From Lachnospiraceae bacterium (GTDB lineage: Bacteria; Bacillota; Clostridia; Lachnospirales; Lachnospiraceae): a stretch of DNA of 64,000 nucleotides. Below are positions 45,618 to 54,024 of the stretch, piece by piece (position 1 is the first letter of the stretch; every line of letters begins with the position of its first letter). Made by a program: the position numbers and the translations under genes. The stretch is from NCBI GenBank assembly GCA_017387565.1, contig JAFOEY010000025.1, forward strand, positions 17,472 through 81,471. The letters run 5' to 3'. A model generated the notes under the pieces. The model saw only the letters and a program-made list of their open reading frames with translations. It made no database searches and was not told the DNA's origin.

Positions 45618-46166
45618 TCATTTCTTCTCCCACTTTTTAATCTGTTCTTTCGCCTCTTTACACCACTCAAGATAAGCCTCATATGTTTTAATACCAAACC
45701 GAACCGTTAAATAATAATACTTATGCGTATCGTTCTCCAAGTGCTGCATCAGATTTTCTGCAAACATATTTAACACGACCAATTCATTCATGCACTTTTC
45801 CTCAAAGCGTTCAATGTGCTCCTTTGCTCCCTCAAAGCCATTCTCATTTCCAAAGAAAAGTTTTAAAAGTGTCTCATATCGAAGTTCATCTTTTTCCGCA
45901 GGTTTTCTCAACCACTCTTTTAATGTCTCTTTTCCATATTCTGTAATAGAATAAGAAATCTTCTCCCGCCCATTGCAACTGGTGTCCTCCTTGGTCACTT
46001 TGCCTTCCGTTTCAAGCTGGTTTAACGTCGGATATATGCTTCCGTAGCTACCGCCCCAGAAAAAACGGAGTGTCGTATCAAGCCTTTTTTTCATTTCATA
46101 TCCGGTCATAGGCTCATGACTTAACAAACCCAATAAAACATAATCCATCTTCTTTGTATTTGCCAT
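45618..46166 (-). CDS. PadR-family regulator
   Basis: A 182-residue PadR regulator: MDYVLLGLLSHEPMTGYEMK, then GGSYGSIYPTLNQLETEGKV (winged helix), and a C-terminal coiled-coil dimer part with YEAYLEWCKEAKEQIKKWEKK. The ATG at 46166 follows AAGGAG and lies four bases after the ferredoxin-gene stop. It probably binds the two 19-bp palindromes upstream of the operon. A copy of its 3' end lies at 51457-51515. Confidence 0.9.
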   Translation of the reverse strand: MANTKKMDYVLLGLLSHEPMTGYEMKKRLDTTLRFFWGGSYGSIYPTLNQLETEGKVTKEDTSCNGREKISYSITEYGKETLKEWLRKPAEKDELRYETLLKLFFGNENGFEGAKEHIERFEEKCMNELVVLNMFAENLMQHLENDTHKYYYLTVRFGIKTYEAYLEWCKEAKEQIKKWEKK

Positions 46167-46170
46167 TCTT

Positions 46171-46902
46171 CTATCTTCTCCTTTTAAATCCATAAGATAA
46201 CGCCTTTTTCGGGCAATGATCCACACATGCACCGCATTGAATACATTCCGCACCAAAATCACGATGATCCTTAACGAATTCTGCCACGTTTAATCCCATC
46301 GGACATGTCTGATTACATTTTTTACAGGAAATACATTTCTCTTTCTCGGACGCAATATGTATTCCCGGTAAATGCAGCAAATGTCTGATTTTGGTTCCTA
46401 TGACCATAAATGGTGCCATCCAGCAAAAATAGTGACAAAATACTCTTTTCCCAAAAAGTACTGCCGGTATTAGTATTAAAAAAATCACTCCATAGTAAAT
46501 CACATAACTGTATATTTCAGAAATGGATATTCCATGATCTGTCATATAAAAGAAATCAATGGTAATTTCTTTTTTTCTATATATGAAGCATACAATAACC
46601 GTAATAATCCATACCGTCCAAATAACATATTTAATGTTGTTTTTCCAACCTTGTTTCGGAGATTTATCATTTACAGCAAATAAGCATTCCTGCATACCGC
46701 CCATAGGACAAATCCACCCGCAAAACAATCTGCCGAATAAAACAGCCCCCAACAGCATCAATACAAATACAATAAAACTTCCTGATACAATACCTTCCAT
46801 TGCTCCTTGAATAATCAGATAAGGGGACATATACCATATCGTAATCGGAAACAAAAGCATGGAAATAATCAATAGTAATTTTCTAATATTCTGTCTTTTC
46901 AT
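46171..46902 (-). CDS. Membrane 4Fe-4S protein, NapH-like
   Basis: A 243-residue redox membrane protein. It has about four membrane segments, the conserved RLFCGWICPMGGMQE motif in the first half, and a C-terminal ferredoxin domain with two 4Fe-4S motifs: CISCKKCNQTCP and CIQCGACVDHCPKKAL. The order fits NapH/YccM-type electron-transfer proteins. Partner and substrate are unknown. It is first in an operon with padR, under two operator palindromes. Confidence 0.85.
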   Translation of the reverse strand: MKRQNIRKLLLIISMLLFPITIWYMSPYLIIQGAMEGIVSGSFIVFVLMLLGAVLFGRLFCGWICPMGGMQECLFAVNDKSPKQGWKNNIKYVIWTVWIITVIVCFIYRKKEITIDFFYMTDHGISISEIYSYVIYYGVIFLILIPAVLFGKRVFCHYFCWMAPFMVIGTKIRHLLHLPGIHIASEKEKCISCKKCNQTCPMGLNVAEFVKDHRDFGAECIQCGACVDHCPKKALSYGFKRRR

Positions 46903-46913
46903 TAGTACCCTCC

Positions 46914-46967
46914 ATGTATCAAACTGATATATTATTTGTATATTAAATATGTATCATTCTGATATAT
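46914..46967 (-). promoter_or_regulatory. Two PadR-type operators
   Basis: ATGTATCAAACTGATATAT (46914-46932) and ATGTATCATTCTGATATAT (46949-46967) are near-identical imperfect palindromes 35 bp apart. TTGACA at 46969-46974 (minus strand) abuts the second. PadR proteins bind ATGT/ACAT palindromes of this kind. Confidence 0.75.
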
Positions 46968-47020
46968 TTGTCAAGACAAAATTAATTATATACAGATTGA
47001 AGTCTTCCGAGAAATCAAAT

Positions 47021-47530
47021 TTATCTCTTTTTGTATGTGATTACAATTCCAATTACAGAAATCAAAAAAGCAATCGGTGCAAGTCTTACAAAAATAAATT
47101 CATACCCGTGCAAGATTGTTCCCGCAACTGCTAATTCAGGATCATTGTAATTCCAATCTAGATAGGAACTGTTCATAAATGCAAGAGCAATAAAAAGCAT
47201 AACAATTAGTATGCACAATGAGATGAGTATCCAACGAACGGTTTTCACTTTTGCCATGCTTCTCTTTGCAAGCTGCAGATTAATCACCTCTAGCTTTTCG
47301 GAAATTGTCTTTATATCGTCCGAGCTGTTTTCGTGTACGTTTTCTCCAAGCAATACACTTACAGAAGTATCCAACTCATCAGCCAATAAAATAAGCATAT
47401 TGGAATCCGGAACCGATAAACCATTCTCCCATTTAGAGACAGTCTGCCTTACCACATTAAGTTTAATTGCAAGTTCTTCCTGTGAGAGCCCTTTTGATTT
47501 TCGAAGATTTTTTATGTTTTCGTTCAACAT
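47021..47530 (-). CDS. XRE regulator with C-terminal membrane anchor
   Basis: A 169-residue protein. The N-terminal helix-turn-helix reads NLRKSKGLSQEELAIKLNVV then RQTVSKWENGLSVPD. A linker leads to two membrane segments (about 98-120 and 145-165). Such XRE-membrane fusions are common in Clostridia and may sense envelope state. The ATG at 47530 follows AAGGAGG. A fragment of its 3' end is duplicated at 53089-53142. Confidence 0.88.
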   Translation of the reverse strand: MLNENIKNLRKSKGLSQEELAIKLNVVRQTVSKWENGLSVPDSNMLILLADELDTSVSVLLGENVHENSSDDIKTISEKLEVINLQLAKRSMAKVKTVRWILISLCILIVMLFIALAFMNSSYLDWNYNDPELAVAGTILHGYEFIFVRLAPIAFLISVIGIVITYKKR

Positions 47531-47610
47531 AGTCTGTGCCTCCTTGTTTTTTGATGCCTCCATTTAATATCAAAAGAGCCATTGCCACAAGCAACGCATA
47601 TTAACATTAG

Positions 47611-47670
47611 CTTTTTTCAAGCATTTACACTAAAAATAGGTTTGCGTTCTTCCCTACAAACCGGAAGTTA
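47611..47670. repeat. 60-bp direct repeat, copy 1
   Basis: The 60 bp from 47611 recur with almost no change at 51522-51581. The repeat contains TTTGCGTTCTTCCCTACAAA and the 3' end of the next minus-strand gene. Confidence 0.85.
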
Positions 47671-48127
47671 TGTATCTGTCAAACAGTTTTTTTAAATCAG
47701 ATAAATCAAATATAACTCCAGCCTGATTAGAACAATCATCTTCCAAATCTTTAATGTGTTCATACTGATTGAAATGTTCCGGCAGAAGAGGATTAGCACC
47801 TTTTTGAAGCAAATACTCAATATAATCCATTTCATACTGCGAAGGCTTATAAATATGTCCCTTTGGGAGATTACTTGTATTATATACTACTCCATTTTCA
47901 TCCGTAACAACACTAAGGCACATTTCTACTGCAGAATCAAGGACTAAATATGCATATTCATCATTAAATAATTCTTCATTAGCTTCTATAAATCTTTTGG
48001 CATTGTAAAAATCGTCATTAAAATTCAATTTTCCTAATATACGATAATGAAATGGAATATCAGCATCATAGCTCATAAAATTTTGAGCGTCTTGCAAAAA
48101 TTCTTCACTTAACTCTAAATAGTCCAT
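47654..48127 (-). CDS. Hypothetical protein, ankyrin-like
   Basis: A 157-residue acidic soluble protein of unknown function. EYLLQKGANPLLPEHFNQYEHIKDLEDD resembles an ankyrin-type repeat (shortened core: EYLLQKGANPL). The style is like small immunity proteins, but this is only an impression. The ATG at 48127 follows GGAGGGAAAG and is preferred over 48166. Confidence 0.55.
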   Translation of the reverse strand: MDYLELSEEFLQDAQNFMSYDADIPFHYRILGKLNFNDDFYNAKRFIEANEELFNDEYAYLVLDSAVEMCLSVVTDENGVVYNTSNLPKGHIYKPSQYEMDYIEYLLQKGANPLLPEHFNQYEHIKDLEDDCSNQAGVIFDLSDLKKLFDRYITSGL

Positions 48128-48215
48128 TGATAACTTTCCCTCCAAATTCCAATTAGTAATTATCAACCCATTCTATTTTTTCTGTATTATCTTTTTATCA
48201 ACATAATCTTATTAT

Positions 48216-48965
48216 TTACTTCTCTACATTGGCTGTCATTTTTGAAAGTAAAGTACCCATTTTTATAGGGAATAAATAACAACCCATTGTTTGGATTTTC
48301 TGATTGAAACTATGGCAGATTATGTATCTCTTTGAATTAATATGTTTCGCAAGACCATAACCAACTTTTTCCGGAAGCGCCTTAAATTCATTAGGAACCG
48401 GTAACGGAGAAGCCGATTTTGTTCGTGTAAGGGGTGGATGCATAATATGAAAAGTAATGTTATCCTTTGCATATTCAATACGAAGACATTTAGCCAATGC
48501 TTCTAAAGCTCCCTTCGTTGAACTATACGGTGAAATATTCATAAAACCTGTTACACCTACACCAGAACTTGTAAAAATGACCTTACCCTTCTTCTGTGCT
48601 GTCATATACGGAATTATACTCTTAACAAAACGCAATGCACCAAAATAATTTACATCAAAAACATCTTTATAGGTATCAAAATCTGTTTCAATTTCGCTTT
48701 TAAAAGTACATTTACATGCATTATGTACAGCAATATCAATAATACCAAACTCTTTAGCTGTTTTATCTACTGCCATTTTTACCTCTTCATTATTTCTCAA
48801 GTCAACCTTATAAAAAATAAGATTGCTATTGTACTGATTTTTTAGGTTTGCAAGATTTTGGGTTTCAATATCTAGAACGGATACCCTATTTCCATCAGCA
48901 AGTAATTTTTCTATCATATAGTATCCAATACCTTCATTTGCTCCTGTTATAATTATATTTGCCAT
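48216..48965 (-). CDS. Short-chain dehydrogenase/reductase
   Basis: A 249-residue SDR oxidoreductase. The cofactor motif is TGANEGIGYYM (about 7-17) with DIETQ favouring NAD(H), NACKC in place of NNAG, Ser in TSSGVGV and the catalytic YSSTK (about 152-156). Substrate unknown. It starts at the TetR stop with a one-base overlap, so the two form an operon. Confidence 0.92.
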   Translation of the reverse strand: MANIIITGANEGIGYYMIEKLLADGNRVSVLDIETQNLANLKNQYNSNLIFYKVDLRNNEEVKMAVDKTAKEFGIIDIAVHNACKCTFKSEIETDFDTYKDVFDVNYFGALRFVKSIIPYMTAQKKGKVIFTSSGVGVTGFMNISPYSSTKGALEALAKCLRIEYAKDNITFHIMHPPLTRTKSASPLPVPNEFKALPEKVGYGLAKHINSKRYIICHSFNQKIQTMGCYLFPIKMGTLLSKMTANVEK

Positions 48966-49573
48966 TATCTATTTCCTCCCATTTCCATAAAAAACATTTG
49001 AATATGTTTGTATGCAGCTTCACGAAAAGCTGTTTTATTTTCCTCAGTAAGTTCCTCACTGAATAACCACTTATTTGCATAAAAATAAATAGGCGAATAA
49101 TATTTTATTGCAAGATATTGACTATCACAATTTGGAATTATGCCAAAGTTCATCAACGTTTGAAAGATTTTGATTTGAATTTGTAACGGTTTATCAAGGA
49201 GCCATTCCCGATACAGTTTGCGTATATCATCATTTCCCAACTGCTCAATGAGCATTACACGCATAACCTTATTACAAAAATCATCCATAAGATATTTTTC
49301 AAAGAACACATTTGCAACGGAATTGAAACTATCCGAAAATGAACCTTCTCCATCTGTTAATCCATTTTCTAACTGTATGATCATACCATTTGCGATTTCA
49401 GTGAATTTGTTTATAAACTCATCAAATATGCTTTGCTTATTTTTAAAATGATAATATACCGAGCTTTCTTTGATTCCTACCTGTTTACATATATCTCTTA
49501 TAGACACAGCTGTATAACCTTGTTTTGCAAACATGTCCAATGAAACCTCTAATATTTTTTCTCGTGTATTCAT
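48965..49573 (-). CDS. TetR-family regulator
   Basis: A 202-residue TetR regulator with VSIRDICKQVGIKESSVYYHFKNK (helix-turn-helix). The ATG at 49573 lies a few bases after GGAGGTG. Two palindromes with the core CTAAC/GTTAG overlap its promoter, so it should repress itself and the SDR gene. Confidence 0.92.
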   Translation of the reverse strand: MNTREKILEVSLDMFAKQGYTAVSIRDICKQVGIKESSVYYHFKNKQSIFDEFINKFTEIANGMIIQLENGLTDGEGSFSDSFNSVANVFFEKYLMDDFCNKVMRVMLIEQLGNDDIRKLYREWLLDKPLQIQIKIFQTLMNFGIIPNCDSQYLAIKYYSPIYFYANKWLFSEELTEENKTAFREAAYKHIQMFFMEMGGNR

Positions 49574-49585
49574 CTTGTCACCTCC

Positions 49586-49634
49586 ATCTAACAAATGTTA
49601 GATTCATGCTACCTAACAGTCGTTAGATTGTCAA
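49586..49634 (-). promoter_or_regulatory. Promoter and double operator of TetR-SDR
   Basis: ATCTAACA-AA-TGTTAGAT (49586-49603) is a perfect palindrome. A second, CTAACAGTCGTTAG (49613-49626), lies 25 bp away, between TTGACA (49629-49634) and TAGCAT (49606-49611). Confidence 0.8.
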
Positions 49635-49788
49635 GTGCTATTTTTATTATTTTAACTTTACTCTCGCTACATTCTATTTGTAATGTAACTAAAAGTCTTG
49701 CCGCCAAAACCTTTCTTACCAATTGTATCGGTCTGCTTCCTAGAATGATTACTTTTAGTTCCAAATATCGACCCCCACGTAATAAAAT

Positions 49789-49816
49789 ATCCCACTACTT
49801 TTTTGAGTAGTGGGAT
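49789..49816. terminator. Isolated terminator hairpin
   Basis: ATCCCACTACT and AGTAGTGGGAT pair perfectly around a 6-base loop. No gene ends next to it. The 49635-49788 stretch around it has no recognised gene. Confidence 0.65.
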
Positions 49817-49925
49817 TTGTGTTTAATTTTATCAGTTAGACAAATACCGAGACTGTGTGAACTGCCAATTTCCTGATAATAAAACATTGATAAATTGGTT
49901 AAAATATAAATTGACCCATAAAAAA

Positions 49926-50015
49926 TTGACGATTATGATAAAAAACCCAAGAATAAAATTGACGATTTTGCAGAAAATGCTTAAAATAAAATTAACGATT
50001 TTGCATAGGGGGGGG
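49926..50015 (+). promoter_or_regulatory. Repeats, promoter and G8 tract before the DUF4143 gene
   Basis: AAAATTGACGATTTTGCA-like units recur at about 49924, 49957 and 49989. One of them forms TTGACG (49959-49964), 17-bp spacer, TAAAAT (49982-49987). A run of eight G (50008-50015) acts as the ribosome-binding site of the next gene. Confidence 0.6.
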
Positions 50016-50019
50016 ATTT

Positions 50020-51351
50020 ATTCTGTTTAAGAGAAAAATATATAATCAATTACTACAATGGAAAGCGGAATCAAACGGGAAAACAGCTTTACTGGTAGAA
50101 GGAGCAAGGCGTGTCGGTAAATCCACAATAGTTGAAGAATTTGTACGAAACGAATACGAGAGTTTCATCATTGTTGATTTCTATAGAGCTTCATCTGCCA
50201 CAAAAAAACTATTTGATGATTTGTCTGATATAAATTATTTATTTCTTCAGTTGCAGCTTACTTATCAAACAAGTTTAAAAGAAAGAAAATCTTGTATTGT
50301 ATTTGATGAGGTTCAGTTATGCCCTAAAGCCAGACAGGCGATTAAAGCATTGGTTAATGATGGAAGATATGATTATATCGAGACAGGTTCATTAATTTCT
50401 ATACACAAAAATGTCAAAGATATTTTAATTCCCAGCGAAGAAAGAAAACTTCATATGTATCCCATGGACTATGAGGAGTTTAGATGGGCACTCGGGGATG
50501 AAGTGTCAGTTAATATGCTAAGACAATTTTATGATGAGAAAAAGCCACTAGGGCAGGCAGCAAATCGTAAAATGTTGAGAGATTTTAGATTATACATGCT
50601 TGTTGGAGGAATGCCACAGGCAGTGGAAACATATATCTCAACCAATGATTTTAGCAAGGTTGATAGCATAAAAAGAGATATCTTTACTTTGTATGAGGAT
50701 GATTTTAGAAAAATAGATCCCACAGGCAAGCTTTCCGCTTTATTTGATGCAATTCCCGCTCAGCTTATGGGGAATGCATCACGATATCAGGTTTCAAGTG
50801 TTTTGGCAGGAAGTAGATCAGGAGATATTTTGGAGCAGATTACAGAACTTAAGGATTCTGGGACCGTACTTGTAGCATATCATGCGAATGATCCTGGTCC
50901 GGGGATGGCTCAAACTAAAGATTTGGAAAGATTTAAACTCTTTACAACGGATATAGGTCTATTTGTAACACTTGCATTTAAGGATAAAAGTTTTACTGAA
51001 AACGATATTTATACCCGATTACTTAGTGATAAGCTGCAGGCTAATTTGGGATATGTTTATGAAAATGTAATTGCCCAAACACTGGCAACTAATGGACACA
51101 ATTTGTATTACCACACTTTCTTGAATGAGAAATCAAAACATAATTACGAAATTGACTTTTTAATTGCTGAAAAAAATAAGATATGTCCAATAGAAGTTAA
51201 AAGTTCCGGTTATAAGACACATCCATCTATAAATGCATTTACTGAAAAATTTTCATCAAGAATTATTCGAAAGATTATGATTTATACAAAAGACTATATG
51301 CGAGATGGAGACCTTGAATACTTACCGGTTCATATGGCGCAATTTTTGTAA
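50020..51351 (+). CDS. DUF4143 ATPase with non-ATG start
   Basis: A 443-residue AAA-like ATPase. The Walker A GARRVGKST lies at about 26-34 (DNA near 50105), VFDEVQLCP is the Walker B region, and a DUF4143 domain follows with EIDFLIAEKNKICPIEVKSS, a PD-(D/E)XK-like core. The first in-frame ATG (50221) lies after the Walker A, so translation must start earlier. The only options before the in-frame TAA at 49993 are ATT 50020 or CTG 50023, both 3' of the G8 tract. Function unknown; often encoded near defence and TA genes. Confidence 0.8.
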   Translation: MLFKRKIYNQLLQWKAESNGKTALLVEGARRVGKSTIVEEFVRNEYESFIIVDFYRASSATKKLFDDLSDINYLFLQLQLTYQTSLKERKSCIVFDEVQLCPKARQAIKALVNDGRYDYIETGSLISIHKNVKDILIPSEERKLHMYPMDYEEFRWALGDEVSVNMLRQFYDEKKPLGQAANRKMLRDFRLYMLVGGMPQAVETYISTNDFSKVDSIKRDIFTLYEDDFRKIDPTGKLSALFDAIPAQLMGNASRYQVSSVLAGSRSGDILEQITELKDSGTVLVAYHANDPGPGMAQTKDLERFKLFTTDIGLFVTLAFKDKSFTENDIYTRLLSDKLQANLGYVYENVIAQTLATNGHNLYYHTFLNEKSKHNYEIDFLIAEKNKICPIEVKSSGYKTHPSINAFTEKFSSRIIRKIMIYTKDYMRDGDLEYLPVHMAQFL

Positions 51352-51357
51352 TGAAAT

Positions 51358-51399
51358 AGTTCCACTTAATCTTAGTTTAAAACCAGATTAAGTGGAACT
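51358..51399 (+). terminator. Terminator of the DUF4143 gene
   Basis: AGTTCCACTTAATC and GATTAAGTGGAACT pair perfectly over 14 bases, followed by TTTCAATAT. Confidence 0.75.
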
Positions 51400-51515
51400 T
51401 TTCAATATAGGTCTTCTCGCAAATCTTTCCTATAACAGCTCTTACGATTGCCGTTTTTATTTCTTCTCCCACTTCTTAATCTGTTCTTTCGCCTCTTTGC
51501 ACCACTCAAGATAAG
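51389..51515 (-). pseudogene. Duplicated padR 3' region
   Basis: This stretch matches 45552-45676 with a few changes. It includes the last codons of padR on the minus strand (LEWCKEAKEQIKKWEKK). It is joined within about six bases to the 60-bp repeat copy at 51522-51581, so the DNA between (padR body, ferredoxin, XRE) is missing here. Confidence 0.8.
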
Positions 51516-51521
51516 ATAATT

Positions 51522-51581
51522 CTTTTTTCAAGCATTTACACTAAAAATAGGTTTGCGTTCTTCCCTACAAACCGGAAGTTA
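51522..51581. repeat. 60-bp direct repeat, copy 2
   Basis: Almost identical to 47611-47670. It directly follows the padR 3' duplication. Confidence 0.85.
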
Positions 51582-51586
51582 ATGAT

Positions 51587-51714
51587 GCGGTACCCATTCG
51601 CATTTCGCTACGCTACATGCTCATGTCGCGCTGTCGCGCTATGCAGCTAGGACAGAATACATCCTTTGGTGAGCAAGCTCCCCACGTCTGTATTCTATCC
51701 TAGCTGCGCACCGC
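51587..51714. repeat. GC-rich structured element with long hairpin
   Basis: GCAGCTAGGACAGAATACA (51643-51661) pairs with 51689-51707 with one mismatch. Outer GCGGT and ACCGC close a larger fold. The first half holds short CGC-rich repeats (TCGCTACGCTAC, GTCGCGCTGTCGCGC). Its base composition differs sharply from the AT-rich surroundings. Nature unknown. Confidence 0.6.
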
Positions 51715-51766
51715 TTGTAGAAACGCACAAATCCCGATTTTTTCTCTCTAATAATTGAATATATTT

Positions 51767-52663
51767 TTAACACTCCATTTTTCTCTGCTTTATACAAATG
51801 ACGACTGCCATAATAATCATAGGGATCATACTGATGATACCAATATATGCCGGACCAAAGATTGCCATATCTGCATATTCAGATTTAGAAAGATAAGCAA
51901 ATATGGTAAATGCATTGACTGCACCATGCATCAGTGACGGAAGCCAGATAGTTTCTGTCTTTTCATACACATAATCAAACAAAATACCCATCATAACAGT
52001 ACTGATACAGAATACGATCGGTCCGAGTACCGGTGCGCCAATATATTCTTTACCATATTCATAGCCCGCAAAAATCATAATCGGCCAGTGCCAAGCACCC
52101 CAGATTGTACCACCCACAATACGTCCCTTGGTGACACCAAATTTTTCCTTCAAATATGGATACATAGCACCTCTCCAACCGACCTCTTCTCCTAAAGCCA
52201 CAAACATATTAATAAATGGTCCATATGTAAGCGCCTGAATTGTAGAGATCAATAGATACATCGGTATCGTTAATCCCTGTGCTTCTAACTGTTGAAGCGC
52301 ACCAGCCTCTTCTAAAATGCCGCGCAAGGTCAAAAATTCTGAATCATATGCATCCGGAAAAAATACAAAAAACAAAACACCACCAACAATGCTTAGTAAA
52401 GCCGGCATCCAAAGCGCAAAAAATACATATCGAATTTTGTTTTTAAGATGCGGCACCCATCCCATGCCTTTTAGTGGAATTCTTGCTATGAGTACTCCCA
52501 GGAAAGGCATAAACATGGTAATTATCAAATTAACTTTAAATACCATTTGATTTCCTTTGTTGCTATAAATACTTGCAATAATTTCTAAAATCCAGGCCAG
52601 ACCAAATGCCACTATCATATATATCACAAATTGTTTTCTACTCATTTTTGTTTTTTCCATCAT
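51767..52663 (-). CDS. CPBP-family intramembrane protease
   Basis: A 298-residue membrane protein with about eight segments. The active-site motifs are ALGEEVGWRGAMYPYL (about 166-181) and GAWHWPI (about 202-208). These are the long CPBP type. The ATG overlaps the stop of a short cysteine-rich frame in ATGA. Substrate unknown. Confidence 0.88.
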   Translation of the reverse strand: MMEKTKMSRKQFVIYMIVAFGLAWILEIIASIYSNKGNQMVFKVNLIITMFMPFLGVLIARIPLKGMGWVPHLKNKIRYVFFALWMPALLSIVGGVLFFVFFPDAYDSEFLTLRGILEEAGALQQLEAQGLTIPMYLLISTIQALTYGPFINMFVALGEEVGWRGAMYPYLKEKFGVTKGRIVGGTIWGAWHWPIMIFAGYEYGKEYIGAPVLGPIVFCISTVMMGILFDYVYEKTETIWLPSLMHGAVNAFTIFAYLSKSEYADMAIFGPAYIGIISMIPMIIMAVVICIKQRKMEC

Positions 52664-52770
52664 GAATTAACCCCTTTCCTGTATACTTCAAGACTCCAAA
52701 TTTTTCTCTTACAATTAGGACAAGATAACTTTCTACTTTTGTATTTGTTGCATATGTTCTCAATTACTCC
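52660..52770 (-). CDS. Small cysteine-pair frame coupled to the CPBP gene
   Basis: An open frame ends with TGA that overlaps the CPBP start. It reads NICNKYKSRKLSCPNCKRKI then WSLEVYRKGVNS. CPNC looks like half of a zinc ribbon. An AAGGAG site lies at its 5' end, but no ATG, GTG or TTG is in frame, so it may be a decayed gene or use ATT. Confidence 0.35.
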   Translation of the reverse strand, partial: GVIENICNKYKSRKLSCPNCKRKIWSLEVYRKGVNS

Positions 52771-52828
52771 TTAATGATATTTTCCATTTTCTATCATATA
52801 ATTGTCTACTTTGAAAGACTAATGTTAT

Positions 52829-53062
52829 TTAATTTGGCATTTGTTCGTTTAGTTCATTCAAAAGGTAGATAGTCTTAAATATCTTATTACATTTTTTGCA
52901 TTGCCAGTCACAATTACTCTTCTTTGCTTTTTTGTGCAATAATTCAAGTTCATTGCCGCATATAGGACAATTCGTTTTTTCCAAATTCCATAGTTTTTTC
53001 AAAAATTTAATTACTTCATTTCGGGATTCCATTTTCAGTTCTTTTAATACAACTCTTTCCAT
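52829..53062 (-). CDS. Small zinc-ribbon protein
   Basis: A 77-residue basic protein with CPICGNEL and CKKCNKIF, a two-knuckle zinc ribbon. The ATG at 53062 follows AGGTGAAATGT. Function unknown. Confidence 0.65.
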   Translation of the reverse strand: MERVVLKELKMESRNEVIKFLKKLWNLEKTNCPICGNELELLHKKAKKSNCDWQCKKCNKIFKTIYLLNELNEQMPN

Positions 53063-53088
53063 ACATTTCACCTATAACTTATTTTTCG

Positions 53089-53142
53089 TTTTGTATGTGA
53101 TTACAATTCCAATAACAGAAAACCAAAAGCAAGCGGTGCGCA
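53089..53142 (-). pseudogene. Duplicated XRE 3' fragment
   Basis: TTTTGTATGTGATTACAATT and the bases that follow match the 3' end of the XRE gene (47029-47083), coding for SVIGIVITYK. It shows that pieces of the 45-48 kb region have been copied more than once into 51-53 kb. Confidence 0.7.
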
Positions 53143-53259
53143 GAAAGTCCAGAAATCAGCCTTGGCTTTCAAGATATTTGTTAAGCAATATACTACCATA
53201 TCCTTTTCCAATGTAAACAGGCAGAAAATATATGGAAACAACAGCCTAAAAGATCAAAG

Positions 53260-54024
53260 TTATCTTGAATTCATTTCTCCAACTAACAACATTACAATCA
53301 TCATAATCATAATACAAATAATCGGTAAAATCCCTGTATGTAATGTGAGCATCAAAACAAATGCAATAACCCATAAAATCATCCCGGTTAGCATTCCGGC
53401 ACTATATGCCTTCTGAGCCCCTTTAGCAGCTTTCATCAGTTCAGCTTCATCCATACAGTTAATCCATTTCTTCCGAAAATGTATATCAAAAATATTTCCC
53501 TGTTTTTCCGGATTTATCTTTTTTTCCAAATTTACAATTAGGGCATTTATGATTAAAAATAATGCCATGCCAAACATAAAACAAATTTCAGCAATAATTA
53601 CCCCTGTAAGAGATAATTCTTTCCCTGATATTTCAACCGCTTCTCTACATAAAACAACAATAGGGAAAGCGCAAAGACTAAATAAATACATTACTGCACT
53701 GATAATCATTGATTTACTCAGCGCTAACTCTACATGATCTATTTCTGATTCAAATGTTTCATCATCCATTTTTTCTAATTTGATATATTTTTTCTTTGCT
53801 GAAATATAAATAAAAAAACTTATTCCATATGTAATGAATGTTAATACGACAAAAAAAATGGAAGTCGGGATATAAATATTTTCTGCAACAAGGCACCAAT
53901 TAATACCATCTATTGTATCCTGTATATTTCTCGCAAATTTTCCCACAAAAAAGCCTGCTACAAGACAAAAAATCATCAATACAGCAAACGTAAAATATAT
54001 CTTAATATTCTGCTTTTTATTCAT
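53260..54024 (-). CDS. DUF3169-like membrane protein
   Basis: A 254-residue membrane protein with about six segments, resembling DUF3169 proteins that are encoded after small XRE regulators. The ATG at 54024 overlaps the XRE stop by eight bases and follows GAGGGAG. Likely a membrane partner of the regulator; role unknown. Confidence 0.78.
   Translation of the reverse strand: MNKKQNIKIYFTFAVLMIFCLVAGFFVGKFARNIQDTIDGINWCLVAENIYIPTSIFFVVLTFITYGISFFIYISAKKKYIKLEKMDDETFESEIDHVELALSKSMIISAVMYLFSLCAFPIVVLCREAVEISGKELSLTGVIIAEICFMFGMALFLIINALIVNLEKKINPEKQGNIFDIHFRKKWINCMDEAELMKAAKGAQKAYSAGMLTGMILWVIAFVLMLTLHTGILPIICIMIMMIVMLLVGEMNSR

Noticed and set aside
51587-51714. Integron attC site
   Set aside because: The fold is similar in size, but no R'/R'' core sites, cassette array or integrase could be seen.
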